NCBI GenBank assembly: GCA_031280325.1
Contig: JAITGW010000164.1
Coordinates: 1-6,613, forward strand
Origin: Oscillospiraceae bacterium
Lineage (GTDB): Bacteria; Bacillota; Clostridia; Oscillospirales; Oscillospiraceae
DNA length: 6,613 nt
Direction: 5' to 3'
Part shown: in pieces, positions 6,207 to 6,613 of the stretch
Layout of the letters: the number at the start of each line of letters is the position of its first letter
Numbering within the stretch: position 1 is the stretch's first letter
Made by a program: the position numbers and the translations under genes
The notes under the pieces: generated by a model
What the model was told of the DNA's origin: nothing
Seen by the model: the letters and a program-made list of their open reading frames with translations, nothing else
Databases searched by the model: none

Positions 6207-6613
6207 GCATAAATATCCACACTTATTCAGCCAAATCACACTTGGGAACACGGTTTTCCGCAACAGAATTTTCGCTTCGCCCACTGGCTGGCAGAACTAT
6301 GAGGCGGGGCCAATTTTCCCGGAGGCAGCGGCGGCGTATTACGGGCGCAAGGCGCAGGGCGGCGCGGCAAGCGTCGCCGTCGGCGAGCTGTATGTTGACG
6401 CAAAGCGTGGGCTCGGCGGACCGATGAGCGCGCAGCTTGACGACCCCGGGATTACCGGGTCACTCACGCGGCTCACCGACGCGATCACGCGAAACGGCGC
6501 CGTTGCCGTGGCGGAACTTCAGCACGCGGGTATGTTCGCGCAAGAGTCCCAGCGGCGCGGAAACCAGATTTATGGTCCGGTGGACATGGAGGTTCACGGT
6601 GAAATCGCCCACG
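6193..6613 (+). CDS. Second OYE-type NADH:flavin oxidoreductase, N-terminal part
   Basis: The window contains the first 140 codons, and the gene runs off the end. The protein begins with HKYPHLFSQITLGNTVFRNRIFASP, the first strand of an OYE-type FMN barrel. AAYYGRKAQGGAASVAVGE (48-65) matches the family's YYERRAKGG region, and VAELQHAGM (106-114) matches the QLxHAGR segment, where His111 would sit near the flavin. It is clearly a paralogue of the upstream OYE-type enzyme but diverged (SPTGWQNY against APMVCDMT after the first strand). It could be a partner with different stereochemistry or substrate, in the way BaiCD and BaiH form a pair, or a later step in the same pathway. Whether it carries the Fe-S and FAD halves cannot be seen. 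It overlaps the methyltransferase gene by 14 bases. Confidence 0.88.
   Translation, partial: MAGFEHKYPHLFSQITLGNTVFRNRIFASPTGWQNYEAGPIFPEAAAAYYGRKAQGGAASVAVGELYVDAKRGLGGPMSAQLDDPGITGSLTRLTDAITRNGAVAVAELQHAGMFAQESQRRGNQIYGPVDMEVHGEIAH

Noticed and set aside
6203..6427. 74-residue plus-strand frame within the second OYE gene
   Set aside because: It is arginine-rich and out of frame. The frame from 6193 has a good ribosome binding site and OYE motifs.

Overview
The window is a compact, entirely plus-strand operon fragment from a fairly GC-rich bacterium. A glycyl radical enzyme (GRE) and its radical-SAM activase are inactivated by oxygen, and the two Fe-S/FMN ene-reductase-like enzymes are typical of anaerobes, so a strict anaerobe is likely. 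Gut or rumen Clostridia-type Firmicutes would fit, but nothing here fixes the taxon.

Layout: (1) 1-154, the C-terminal end of a probable membrane protein or transporter. (2) 173-2683, an 836-residue GRE of the pyruvate formate-lyase-like family. (3) 2699-3679, its radical-SAM activating enzyme with two ferredoxin-type 4Fe-4S motifs. (4) 3696-5657, a 653-residue old-yellow-enzyme (OYE)-type oxidoreductase with FMN barrel, Fe-S motif and C-terminal dinucleotide-binding halves, built like 2,4-dienoyl-CoA reductase, BaiCD/BaiH or trimethylamine dehydrogenase. (5) 5667-6206, a short SAM-dependent methyltransferase-like protein. (6) 6193-6613, the N-terminus of a second OYE-type enzyme, cut by the window end. 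Gaps are 9-18 bases and the last two genes overlap by 14 bases. There is no visible terminator or internal promoter, so all six are probably co-transcribed.

How they may work together (inference): the membrane protein may import a substrate. The GRE, after installation of a radical on Gly811 by the activase, would cleave or rearrange it. The two flavoenzymes would then reduce, dehydrogenate or demethylate the product. The substrate cannot be read from the sequence.

The strongest leads are departures from the usual catalytic signatures. The GRE thiyl cysteine sits in SGCLG rather than the GCVE context of the 1,2-eliminating GREs. The first OYE-type enzyme has Asn178 where family members usually have the proton-donor Tyr. 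The methyltransferase lacks a large part of the usual SAM-binding core. Together these suggest an uncharacterised GRE/ene-reductase pathway.
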